Assembly (NCBI RefSeq): GCF_009905535.1
Contig: NZ_JAAALA010000015.1
Coordinates: 38,562 to 102,561 of the forward strand
Reading direction: 5' to 3'
Origin: Caulobacter sp. SLTY
GTDB lineage: Bacteria > Pseudomonadota > Alphaproteobacteria > Caulobacterales > Caulobacteraceae
DNA: 64,000 nt
In this document: positions 51,803-60,170 of the stretch, in pieces
Position numbering within the stretch: the first letter of the stretch is position 1
How the letters are laid out: each line of letters begins with the position of its first letter
Notes under the pieces: generated by a model
Databases searched by the model: none
Told to the model about the DNA's origin: nothing
What the model saw: only the letters and a program-made list of their open reading frames with translations
Made by a program: the position numbers and the translations under genes

Positions 51803-53935
51803 ATGGATCACGACAAGACCCCCGGAGCGCCCCGCGCGTCCGGCTCCTTTGACCTACAGACCGCGCGGGCGCTGGCCCTTCGCGGGGGCACGGCCTTCCA
51901 ACGGTGGACTCGCACGCGGTGGGCCCCGTACACGGTGATCGCGCTCGGCGTCCTGGTCATCTTCTTCGCCTACCTGACCTGGGCCCTGCCGATCGGGCGG
52001 GCGCTGGAGCCGCTGCAGACCCCGACGCTGGTGCTGCTGACCGCCGACGGCAAGCCGTTCGCGCGGCGGGGGTCGTACAAGGAGGCGCCGGTCGAGGCCG
52101 ACAAGTTGCCGGCGCACATCCCCAACGCCTTCATTGCCATCGAAGATCGTCGGTTCCGGAGCCACCTGGGCGTTGACCTTCAGGCGATCGCGCGGGCCGC
52201 CAAGGTCAATGCCGACAGCGGCGAGGTGCGCCAGGGCGGCTCGACCATCACCCAGCAGCTGGCCAAGAACGCCTTCCTCGACAACCGGCGCAGCCTGCGG
52301 CGCAAGGCTCAGGAGGCGATCATTGCCGTCTACCTGGAGGCGCGGTTGTCGAAGGACGAGATCCTGTCGCGGTACCTGTCGGCGGTGTATTTCGGCGACG
52401 GCGTCTATGGGCTTGGGGCGGCGGCGCGGCACTTCTTCGACAAGGCGCCGGAGCAGCTCACGGTCGGCGAGGCGGCGATGCTGGCCGGGGTGGTCAAGGC
52501 GCCCAGCCGCCTGGCCCCCACTGTGGATTTCAAGGACGCGAAGCAACGGGCCGGCGTAGTGCTGGCCGCCATGGTCGATCAGGACATGGTCACAGCCAAG
52601 GAGGCCAAGGCCTCGCTGGCCAAGGTCAAGCTGCGCGGGGAGCGGGCGCGCCTCCCGGTAGGCTCCTATTTCGCCGACTGGATCGGGCCGCGGGTCGAGC
52701 AGTCGTTCGGACGCGGCTACGGCGAGGTGAAGGTCTGGACCACGCTGGACAGCCAGATGCAGGTGCAGGCCCAGCGGGCGATCCGAAACGGCCTGAAGAG
52801 CGGCCGGCGCCAGGGCGTTACCCAGGCGGCCCTGGTCGCCATGCGCACCGATGGCCGGGTCGTCGCCCTGGTCGGCGGGGCCGACTACAAGAAGAGCCAG
52901 TTCGATCGCGCCACCGATGCAAAGCGCCAGCCGGGCTCGGCCTTCAAGCCCTTCGTCTACCTCGCCGCCCTCCGCAGCGGCATGGGGCCGGGAAGCACCG
53001 TCGTGGATGCCCCGATCAAGATCGGGAACTGGAGCCCTCAGAACTACGAAGGCCGCTACAGCGGCGGGCCGGTGACCCTGTTCCAGGCCTTTTCCAAGTC
53101 CAGCAATGTGGCCTCCGCCCGCCTGACGCAACAGGTCGGTGTACGCCGGGTGACCGAAGCGGCCAGAGATATGGGCGTCACCTCAGACCTCCCGAACGAC
53201 TTTACCATCGCCCTGGGCACCGGCGAGATGACCCTGCTGGAACTGACCAGCGCCTACGCCGCCATTGCCGCAGGCCAGGGGCCGGTGACCCCGCGCGGCT
53301 TGTTGATCGAACAGCAGGGCGCGGCAAAGGCCAGGCTGGCCACACGCGAGCGGGAGGGCCTGTTGACCCTGATGCGCGGGGTGGTGGCCCAGGGCACCGG
53401 CACGGCCGCCAACATCGGTCCCCAGGTGTTCGGCAAGACCGGAACCAGCCAGGACTATCGCGACGCCTGGTTCGTCGGTTTCGCCGGCGACCTGGTGGTC
53501 GGGGTGTGGATGGGAAATGACGACAACACCCCGATGAAGGGGGTCACGGGCGGCTCGATCCCCGCCCAGGTCTGGCGCGACTTCATGACCTACGCCATGC
53601 GCCGACCGGACTTCCCCAAAGGCGCCGTCACGGTGGACGATGGGCCAATCATCGACTTCGAGATGGCCGAACTGGAGGAACCCGGCGAACTGTCGGCGGA
53701 GCTGGACGATCCCTTCCCCCTTCCCGAGCCCCCGCCAGGCGGCCCTTACGACGAGCCTTACGGCCCGCCGCCGCGCTACGACGATCGGGACGTCGGCCCG
53801 CCTCCGCCTCGCTATCGCGACGCCCCGCCGCCGGACTATGGCGAAGAGCCGGTCGGGCCGCCGGATGAGGACCTCATGGATCGCGACTTCGGCGATGGGC
53901 CAGAGCCGGTGTTGGACGAACCGGGAACGAGTTGA
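51803..53935 (+). CDS. Class A penicillin-binding protein (second copy)
   Basis: A 710-residue bifunctional peptidoglycan synthase with TM helix (WAPYTVIALGVLVIFFAYLT), GT51 domain (E114 in IEDRRFRSHLGVDLQ; GGSTITQQLAKNAF) and transpeptidase domain (S379 in GSAFKPFVYLAAL, SSN in FSKSSNVASARL, KTGT in FGKTGTSQDYRDAWF). It lacks the PBP1A insert, so it belongs to another class A branch. The C-terminal ~75 residues are Pro/Asp/Glu-rich (EPPPGGPYDEPYGPPPRYDD), presumably disordered. The start at 51803 has a weak ribosome site. Confidence 0.92.
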   Translation: MDHDKTPGAPRASGSFDLQTARALALRGGTAFQRWTRTRWAPYTVIALGVLVIFFAYLTWALPIGRALEPLQTPTLVLLTADGKPFARRGSYKEAPVEADKLPAHIPNAFIAIEDRRFRSHLGVDLQAIARAAKVNADSGEVRQGGSTITQQLAKNAFLDNRRSLRRKAQEAIIAVYLEARLSKDEILSRYLSAVYFGDGVYGLGAAARHFFDKAPEQLTVGEAAMLAGVVKAPSRLAPTVDFKDAKQRAGVVLAAMVDQDMVTAKEAKASLAKVKLRGERARLPVGSYFADWIGPRVEQSFGRGYGEVKVWTTLDSQMQVQAQRAIRNGLKSGRRQGVTQAALVAMRTDGRVVALVGGADYKKSQFDRATDAKRQPGSAFKPFVYLAALRSGMGPGSTVVDAPIKIGNWSPQNYEGRYSGGPVTLFQAFSKSSNVASARLTQQVGVRRVTEAARDMGVTSDLPNDFTIALGTGEMTLLELTSAYAAIAAGQGPVTPRGLLIEQQGAAKARLATREREGLLTLMRGVVAQGTGTAANIGPQVFGKTGTSQDYRDAWFVGFAGDLVVGVWMGNDDNTPMKGVTGGSIPAQVWRDFMTYAMRRPDFPKGAVTVDDGPIIDFEMAELEEPGELSAELDDPFPLPEPPPGGPYDEPYGPPPRYDDRDVGPPPPRYRDAPPPDYGEEPVGPPDEDLMDRDFGDGPEPVLDEPGTS

Positions 53936-54004
53936 CGATTTCCTAACCGGCGCAAAGGCGAACTGACGGCGCACGCGGCCTGCGTGCGAGCCGCGGGGGC
54001 CATT

Positions 54005-54751
54005 GTGTCTGTCAGTCCCTTCCGCCATAGGCGCCGGCCCTTGTCGGCGCTGGCGATCGCCGCCTGCCTTCTGATGCTGGCCGCCGCCGGCTGGGTCGCG
54101 ATCCAGCCACACGAGCCAGCGCCGATCACCACCCCCGAGGTGACGGTCTCCACCGTGACTCGGGTGGTGGACGGGGACACGGTCGAGGTCGAGCTGGATG
54201 GCGAGATCGTTCAGGTCCGACTGGCCGAGATCGATGCGCCCGAAAGCAACCAGGCCTGGGGCGACCGCTCCGAAGCGGTGCTGACGCGCCTGACGCTCGA
54301 CAAGCCGGTTCGCATTGAGGGGCGCGGCCGGGATCGCTACGGCCGACTCATCGGGCGAATCTACGTGGGCGATGTCGATGTCAGCGCCAGGATGATCGAG
54401 GAGGGCTGCGCCTGGGCCTATCGCGCCCACCTGACCGACGACCGCCTGCTTGAGACGGAGAACAAGGCCCGCCGCAGCCGCACGGGCCTCTGGGCCCAAT
54501 CCTCCAGAGACATCGTTGCCCCCTGGGACTGGCGGCGCGGCGAAAGGACCGAAGCCCAACCCGTGACCTTCGCCGACGCCTCTCCCCTGCCCTCCGCCGC
54601 GAGCGGCTTCACCTGCGACGCGCGGAAGACATGCGGCCAGATGGCCAGTTGCGAGGAAGCTGTGTTCCAACTGAACCAATGCGGTGCGACACGGATCGAT
54701 GGGGATGGCGATGGAGTGCCCTGCGAAGCCTTGTGCCGCCAAGGGTTCTGA
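54005..54751 (+). CDS. SNase-like nuclease with excalibur domain
   Basis: A 248-residue exported protein: signal/anchor PLSALAIAACLLMLAAAGWV, then a staphylococcal-nuclease-like domain (VTRVVDGDTVEVELDGEIVQ, VRLAEIDAPESNQAWGDR, GRDRYGRLIGRIYV, RSRTGLWAQ) and a C-terminal excalibur calcium-binding domain with FTCDARKTCGQMASCEEA and the DGDGDGVPC loop. SNases hydrolyse DNA and RNA in a calcium-dependent way. GTG 54005 was chosen; a GTG at 53984 is possible. Confidence 0.85.
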   Translation: MSVSPFRHRRRPLSALAIAACLLMLAAAGWVAIQPHEPAPITTPEVTVSTVTRVVDGDTVEVELDGEIVQVRLAEIDAPESNQAWGDRSEAVLTRLTLDKPVRIEGRGRDRYGRLIGRIYVGDVDVSARMIEEGCAWAYRAHLTDDRLLETENKARRSRTGLWAQSSRDIVAPWDWRRGERTEAQPVTFADASPLPSAASGFTCDARKTCGQMASCEEAVFQLNQCGATRIDGDGDGVPCEALCRQGF

Positions 54752-55091
54752 TGGCTGGCCGACAGTCGCCCTTCCCTTATCCCCCAACATCCGCCTATAT
54801 TCACCTCCAGCGCGCCGCATCCCGCAACCGACGGGGTCGCTCCGCGCAACGCACAGGCGGGTGTCCGGCCTGGCTGGAGGAAGCTCCGGCGAAAGGGCGC
54901 CGAACACATCCGCATCCTGAGCGCCGCAACGGCGCTGACGGGAACAACAGAGACCTTCATGGGCCGCGCGCACGCCCCGAAAACCTACCCGCTGAAGCCC
55001 GCCACAGGCGCGGCCGGCGGCGTGCTGCGCGCCGATCAACCAGACCGGCGGCTGCGCCACGAGCGCGCCGAATGCCGGAGAGAGAAAATCG
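54752..55091 (+). other. 340-nt region upstream of rne, probable long leader
   Basis: No convincing gene is seen here, though short open frames occur. A strong 7-bp hairpin (AGCGCCG-CAA-CGGCGCT) lies at 54920-54936, and TATATTC near 54796-54802 could be a -10. RNase E messages in other bacteria have long 5' leaders through which the enzyme controls its own mRNA, so a structured autoregulatory leader is likely but not shown here. Confidence 0.5.
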
Positions 55092-57914
55092 ATGACCAAA
55101 AAAATGCTCATCGACGCCGCACATGCCGAAGAAACGCGTGTGGTCGTCATGGACGGAAGCCGGATTGAAGAATTCGACTTCGAAAGCCAGAGCCGCAAGC
55201 AACTCCGCGGGAACATCTACCTCGCGAAGGTGACCCGGGTCGAACCCAGCCTGCAGGCCGCCTTCATCGAGTACGGCGGCAACCGTCACGGCTTCCTGGC
55301 CTTCAACGAAATCCACCCCGACTACTACCAGATCCCCCTGGCCGACCGCGAAGCGCTGACCCGCGAGCTGGCCGAGGACGACGAGGACGAACCGCCGCGC
55401 CCGAAGCGTGACCGCGGCCGTGGCCGCGGCCTCGCCAAGCCGGTCGCCAGCGAGGAGGCCGAAGCCGATCCGGTGCTGGAAGCCGAGGACAGCGAGGAGG
55501 CCGACGAAAACGCCGCCCATGCCGAGGACGCGCACCAGGGTGACCATGGCGGCGAGGACAACGGTCACGACGAAGGCGGCCGCGAGGAACGCCGTGTCGA
55601 GACGACCGGCGCGGACGATGATGAAGACGACATGGAGGAGGAGGTCGAGCGCCGCCGCCGCCGCCTCATGCGCAAGTACAAGATCCAGGACGTCATCCGC
55701 CGCCGGCAGATCATGCTGGTCCAGGTCGTCAAGGAAGAGCGCGGCAACAAGGGCGCGGCCCTGACCACCTACCTGTCGCTGGCCGGCCGCTATGGCGTGC
55801 TGATGCCCAACACCGACCGGGGCGGCGGCATTTCGCGCAAGATCGTCTCGGCCACCGACCGCAAGCGTCTGAAGACCATCGTCCAGGGCCTGAACGTGCC
55901 CAAGGGCCTGGGCCTGATCGTCCGCACGGCCGGCGCCAAGCGCACCAAGGCCGAGATCAGCCGCGACTACGAATACCTGATGCGGCTGTGGGAAAACATC
56001 CGCGACACCACCCTCGGCTCGGTGGCCCCGGCCCTGATCTATGAGGAAGAGGACCTTGTGAAGCGGGCCATCCGCGATCTGTTCGACAAGGACATCGACA
56101 GCGTCCAGGTCGAGGGCGAGGCCGGCTACAAGGAAGCCCGCGACTTCATGCGGATGATCATGCCGGCCCAGGCCAAGAAGGTGGTGGCCTACCGCGAGCC
56201 GACGCCGCTGTTTGTGGCGCACCGGATCGAAAGCCAGCTGAGCCAGATCTACAGTCCGGTCGTGCCGCTGCGGTCGGGCGGCTATCTGGTGATCAACCAG
56301 ACCGAGGCCCTGGTCGCCATCGACGTCAACTCCGGCAAGGCTACGCGCGAGCGCAACATCGAGGCGACCGCGCTGAAGACCAACCTGGAAGCGGCCGAGG
56401 AGGCCTGCCGCCAGCTGCGTCTGCGCGACCTGGCCGGGCTGATCGTCATCGACTTCATCGACATGGAGGAGTCGAAGAACAACCGCGCCGTCGAGAAGGT
56501 GCTGAAGGACAATCTGAAGGACGACCGCGCCCGCGTGCAGATGGGCCGGATCAGCGCCTTCGGCCTGATGGAGATCAGCCGCCAGCGCCGCCGCACCGGC
56601 GTGCTGGAAGGCACCACCCACACCTGCCCCCACTGTGAAGGCATGGGCCGGGTTCGCTCGGTCGAATCTAGCGCCCTGTCGGCCCTGCGCGCGGTGGAGA
56701 TGGAAGCCCTGCGCGGCGGCGGCGAGTTGACCCTGAAGGTGCCGGCCGCCGTCGGCCTGTATATCCTCAACGAGAAGCGCGGCCATCTGGCGCGCATTCA
56801 TGCCGTCCACCACCTCTACGTCACCATCCAGATCGACGAGAGCCTGGCCCACGCCGACCATGAGCTGGAACGCACCAGCCTGGGCGAGCACAGCCTGCAT
56901 GCCCTGGACAGCGCCGCCTTGGCGATGACCACCCAGGCCCTCGTCGAGGACGACGACTTCGTCCCGCCCGAGGAGGACGAGGACGAAGACGAGATCATCC
57001 CCGACGACGAGGATGAGGATGCGCCGCGCGAAGCCCGCCGGGAGGCCGGTCCGCGCCGTGACGAGGACGAGCGTGGCCGCCGTGGCCGTGGCCGCCGCCG
57101 CCGGGGTGGTCGCCGCGACGAAGAGGGTGACGCGCCCCGCGAAGCCGCTCCGGTCAGCGAGTCCGACGAGGAGATCGGTCCCGAAGGCGAGGACGAGTAC
57201 GACAAGGACGGCCGTCGCCGGCGCCGGGGCCGCCGTGGCGGTCGCCGCAGCCGCGAGGAGGATCGTCCCCGCGACGGCTTTGCCTGGGCCCGCCCGCGCG
57301 TGCCCTTCGGCGATGATCCGTTCCAGTGGCACGACCCGGCCAAGCTGGAAGGCGGCGGCATGCTGGCCGTCCGCACGGGCGATGAGCCGCATGTGAAGCC
57401 CGAAGTGGCCGAGGACGACGAAGGTCCGACTCCGATCGCCCGCGAAGAGCGCGGCGGCCGTGGCCGGGGCCGCAACCGTCGCGATCGCCGTGACCGTGGT
57501 CCGCGCGAGGTCGCCGCCGAGGCGCCGCTGGCCGCCGAGGAGGCCGAGTCGGCCGACACCTTCGTCGATCCGCCGATTTCCACCATCGCGGCCGGCGAGC
57601 CCTTTACCGACGAGGTCTGGGTCGAACTGCCCAGCGAGCCGGAGCCGGCCAAGAAGCCGCGCCGCAGCCGCGCCAAGGGCAAGAAGGCTGAGGAGGCGCC
57701 TGACGCCGAGGCTGTGCCCGAGGTGGTGGAAGCCGCGCCGGACGTCGTCGAGGCCGCGCCGGAGCCGGAGGCCCCTGCCCCCGAGCCGGAACCCCAGCCT
57801 GAGCCGGAACCGGTCGTGGTGGCCGCCCCGGAACCGGCTGCGGTGAAGGAGCCCGACCCCAACGAGATCACCGCCCCGCCTGAAAAACCCAAAAAGGGTT
57901 GGTGGCGTCGGTAA
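55092..57914 (+). CDS. rne: Ribonuclease E
   Basis: A 940-residue endoribonuclease, the core of the RNA degradosome. S1 domain (~37-240) is interrupted at ~92-195 by an acidic insert (EDDEDEPPRPKRDRGRGRG ... EEEVERRRRRLMRKYK). Catalytic Asp411 (VAIDVNSGKATRERN) and Asp454 (IVIDFIDMEESK) correspond to E. coli D303/D346; the zinc link is C512-P-H-C515. From ~620 the chain is disordered with Arg-rich RNA-binding and acidic blocks, and it ends KPKKGWWRR, matching the PNPase-binding GWW described in Caulobacter. Start ATG has GGAGAGAG upstream. Confidence 0.96.
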   Translation: MTKKMLIDAAHAEETRVVVMDGSRIEEFDFESQSRKQLRGNIYLAKVTRVEPSLQAAFIEYGGNRHGFLAFNEIHPDYYQIPLADREALTRELAEDDEDEPPRPKRDRGRGRGLAKPVASEEAEADPVLEAEDSEEADENAAHAEDAHQGDHGGEDNGHDEGGREERRVETTGADDDEDDMEEEVERRRRRLMRKYKIQDVIRRRQIMLVQVVKEERGNKGAALTTYLSLAGRYGVLMPNTDRGGGISRKIVSATDRKRLKTIVQGLNVPKGLGLIVRTAGAKRTKAEISRDYEYLMRLWENIRDTTLGSVAPALIYEEEDLVKRAIRDLFDKDIDSVQVEGEAGYKEARDFMRMIMPAQAKKVVAYREPTPLFVAHRIESQLSQIYSPVVPLRSGGYLVINQTEALVAIDVNSGKATRERNIEATALKTNLEAAEEACRQLRLRDLAGLIVIDFIDMEESKNNRAVEKVLKDNLKDDRARVQMGRISAFGLMEISRQRRRTGVLEGTTHTCPHCEGMGRVRSVESSALSALRAVEMEALRGGGELTLKVPAAVGLYILNEKRGHLARIHAVHHLYVTIQIDESLAHADHELERTSLGEHSLHALDSAALAMTTQALVEDDDFVPPEEDEDEDEIIPDDEDEDAPREARREAGPRRDEDERGRRGRGRRRRGGRRDEEGDAPREAAPVSESDEEIGPEGEDEYDKDGRRRRRGRRGGRRSREEDRPRDGFAWARPRVPFGDDPFQWHDPAKLEGGGMLAVRTGDEPHVKPEVAEDDEGPTPIAREERGGRGRGRNRRDRRDRGPREVAAEAPLAAEEAESADTFVDPPISTIAAGEPFTDEVWVELPSEPEPAKKPRRSRAKGKKAEEAPDAEAVPEVVEAAPDVVEAAPEPEAPAPEPEPQPEPEPVVVAAPEPAAVKEPDPNEITAPPEKPKKGWWRR

Positions 57915-57971
57915 TCGTCCCCAGCTAGAGTTGGATTCCGCGCGGGGGCGCTTTCGGAGTAGGCTTAGCTC

Positions 57972-59381
57972 ATGACCTCGCGTGGATTCCCTCTTTGGCG
58001 GCCGATCCGCGCCGCGATCGCGGCGGCGGTGGCGTTCAGCGTAACCCTGACGGCGGCCGTTCCGGCGTCGACCCAGGACCGGGTCACCCTGCTTCGTGAC
58101 ACCGAGATCGAGGAAATCCTCCACGCCCAGGCCGACCCGCTGCTGGCGGCGGCCGGCCTGGTCCCCGAGGACGTGACCATCCTGCTGATCGGCGACAAGA
58201 CGCTGAACGCCTTCGCCACCCAGGGCCAGGTGATGGGCTACAACACCGGCCTGATCCTGGAGACCGAGAATCCCAACCAGCTGAAGGGCGTCATCGCCCA
58301 CGAGGCCGGTCACATTGCGGGGGCCCACCCGATGCGCTCGGGCGACCTGCAGAACGCGGGCCTGCGGCCCATGCTGCTGACCATGGGTCTGGGCGTGCTG
58401 GCCATGCTGGCCGGAGCGCCGGACGCGGGCGCGATGCTGATCGGCAACTCCGGCTACATGGGCACCCTGGGCGCCCTCGGCTACAGCCGCGAGCAGGAGG
58501 GCCGGGCCGACCAGGCGGGCCTGAGCTACCTGGAAAAGAGCGGCCAGTCGGGCAAGGGGCTGGTCGAGTTCTTCGACAAGTTCCGCTACCAGGAAGTCTT
58601 CCAGGAAGCCCGGCGGTTCCCCTACTTCCGCAGCCACCCGCTGTCTTCGACCCGGATCGAGATGCTGCGGACCAAGGTCATGCAGTCGAAGTATTACGAG
58701 GTCACCGACACCCCTGCCGAGCTTGAGCAGCACAAGGTGATGAAGGCCAAGATCCTCGCCTTCACCCAGCCGCAGAAGGCGATGATCGAGTTTCCCGAGA
58801 CGGACAAGAGCTACCCCGCCCGCTATGCCCGGGCGATCGCCTACTACCGGCTGAAGGACGTCAACCGCGCCGTCGGCCTGGTCGACGCCCTGCTCGCGGA
58901 GCAGCCGGAGAATGCCTACCTGTGGGAACTGAAGGGCCAGATGCTGTTCGAATTCGCCCGCACCAAAGAGGCGGAATTCCCTCAGCGCCAGTCGGTCAAG
59001 TTCAAGCCCAACGCCCCCCTGCTGCGCATCAACCTCGGCCAGACCCTGATCAACCTGGGCGATCCGGTGAAGCGGGACGAGGGGATCGAGGAATTGAAGC
59101 GGGCGCTGCTCGACGAGGAGATCCCGGACGCCTGGCGGCTGCTAGCCCAGGCCTATGACGCCCGTGGCGATGAGGGCCTCGCCCGGCTCGCCACCGCCGA
59201 ATACTACTACAGCCTTGGCGGGATGAACGAGGCGCGCGGGTTCGCCATGCGGGCCCGTGACCTGCTGGCCAAGGACACCGTCGGCTGGCGCCGGGCCACC
59301 GACATCGTACTGACCGCCAATCCAAGCCGCGAGGACCTGCAGGACCTCGCCAAGGACAACCCGCCCGTTGGGCGCAACTGA
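57972..59381 (+). CDS. Periplasmic M48 metalloprotease with TPR repeats (BepA-like)
   Basis: A 469-residue exported protease. After a signal peptide (AAIAAAVAFSVTLTAAVPAS) comes the M48 domain: GVIAHEAGHIAGAHPMRSG supplies the HEAGH zinc motif, and YSREQEGRADQAGLSYL the third ligand Glu. From about residue 290 are TPR-like repeats (YARAIAYYRLKDVNRAVGLV, AYLWELKGQMLFEFARTKEA). E. coli BepA of this design controls outer-membrane assembly, so the gene may work with BAM components; substrate is unproven. It follows rne and precedes a DsbA-like gene. Confidence 0.92.
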   Translation: MTSRGFPLWRPIRAAIAAAVAFSVTLTAAVPASTQDRVTLLRDTEIEEILHAQADPLLAAAGLVPEDVTILLIGDKTLNAFATQGQVMGYNTGLILETENPNQLKGVIAHEAGHIAGAHPMRSGDLQNAGLRPMLLTMGLGVLAMLAGAPDAGAMLIGNSGYMGTLGALGYSREQEGRADQAGLSYLEKSGQSGKGLVEFFDKFRYQEVFQEARRFPYFRSHPLSSTRIEMLRTKVMQSKYYEVTDTPAELEQHKVMKAKILAFTQPQKAMIEFPETDKSYPARYARAIAYYRLKDVNRAVGLVDALLAEQPENAYLWELKGQMLFEFARTKEAEFPQRQSVKFKPNAPLLRINLGQTLINLGDPVKRDEGIEELKRALLDEEIPDAWRLLAQAYDARGDEGLARLATAEYYYSLGGMNEARGFAMRARDLLAKDTVGWRRATDIVLTANPSREDLQDLAKDNPPVGRN

Positions 59382-59402
59382 CCCTCACCATAAGAGCCGC
59401 CC

Positions 59403-60164
59403 ATGCGCCGCCTGACCTTCCCGCTCGTCCTGATCCTGGCCGCCGGCCTGTCCGCCTGCGGGAAGGAGGAGCCCAAGTCCGTCTTCGACAAGGCTGCCGA
59501 GCCCAAGGTCGCGGTGGACAAGGCGTTCGGCGACAAGGTGCGGGCCTATCTGCTGGAGAATCCGGAGGTTCTGATCGAGGTCTCCAACGCCCTGCAGCTG
59601 AAGCAGATGGCGGAGGCCGAGGGCGCGACGGAACAGGCCTTCAAGGCCAACAAGGTCAAGATTCAGCGCGACCGGCGGGACTTCGTGATCAACCCGAACG
59701 GCAAGGTCACCGTGGTCCAGTTCTACGACTACAATTGCGGGTACTGTAAGGTCGTGGCGCCCGAAGTGCTGGAGATGGCGCGCCAGAATCCCAATGTGCG
59801 TTTCGTGTTCAAGGACTTCACCCTGGGCAACTTCGGGCCGACCTCGGAATACGCGGCGGCCGCGGCGCGGGCGCTGGGCGACAAGGGTCTGTTCGCCGAC
59901 AGCCACGCCGAGATGATGTCGCGCAAGCCGCTGACCGACGAGATGGTGGACGACCTGCTGCGCCGCAACGGCATCGACCCCGCCTCGGTGCGCGCCCTGG
60001 AAGCCAGCAAGCCGCAGCAGCAGTACCTGGCCGACGTCCGAGCCCTGGCCAAGGATCTCGGAATCGACGGCACCCCAGCCTTCTTCGTCGAAGGCGACTT
60101 CATCAGCGGCGCCCGGCCCGAAGAGCTGAAGGCGGCGATCGCCAAGGCCCTCAGCGGCAAGTAA
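59403..60164 (+). CDS. DsbA-family thiol-disulfide oxidoreductase lipoprotein
   Basis: A 253-residue lipoprotein (LVLILAAGLSACGKEEPKSV with a LSAC lipobox). N-terminal helix-rich segment (VRAYLLENPEVLIEVSNALQ) precedes a thioredoxin-like DsbA domain with active site YNCGYCKVVAPEVLE and the cis-Pro loop GIDGTPAFFVEGDFISG. Such ScsC/Com1-like proteins shuffle or oxidise disulfides in the envelope. The ATG lies 21 bases after the M48 gene stop, so the two are probably co-transcribed. Confidence 0.92.
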   Translation: MRRLTFPLVLILAAGLSACGKEEPKSVFDKAAEPKVAVDKAFGDKVRAYLLENPEVLIEVSNALQLKQMAEAEGATEQAFKANKVKIQRDRRDFVINPNGKVTVVQFYDYNCGYCKVVAPEVLEMARQNPNVRFVFKDFTLGNFGPTSEYAAAAARALGDKGLFADSHAEMMSRKPLTDEMVDDLLRRNGIDPASVRALEASKPQQQYLADVRALAKDLGIDGTPAFFVEGDFISGARPEELKAAIAKALSGK

Positions 60165-60170
60165 TTCCCG

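Noticed and set aside
54631..55095. A small plus-strand frame spanning the end of the nuclease gene and the rne leader
   Set aside because: No ribosome site, no conserved pattern, and it overlaps the excalibur domain in another frame.
57890..57905. Hairpin AACCC-AAAAA-GGGTT at the end of rne as a terminator
   Set aside because: It lies within codons for the conserved KPKKGWW tail and no T-run follows; it is better explained by the protein sequence.
57924..57935. Shared AGCTAGAGTTGG motif upstream of the M48 gene and of the exported protein at 21848
   Set aside because: Both may be -10 elements, but no matching -35 was found at either place, so no promoter was called.
54957..58733. A 1258-codon minus-strand open frame opposite rne and the M48 gene
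   Set aside because: Composition (LVLDD/GHDH-like repeats) reflects antisense of high-GC coding DNA; rne and the protease on the other strand have intact motifs.
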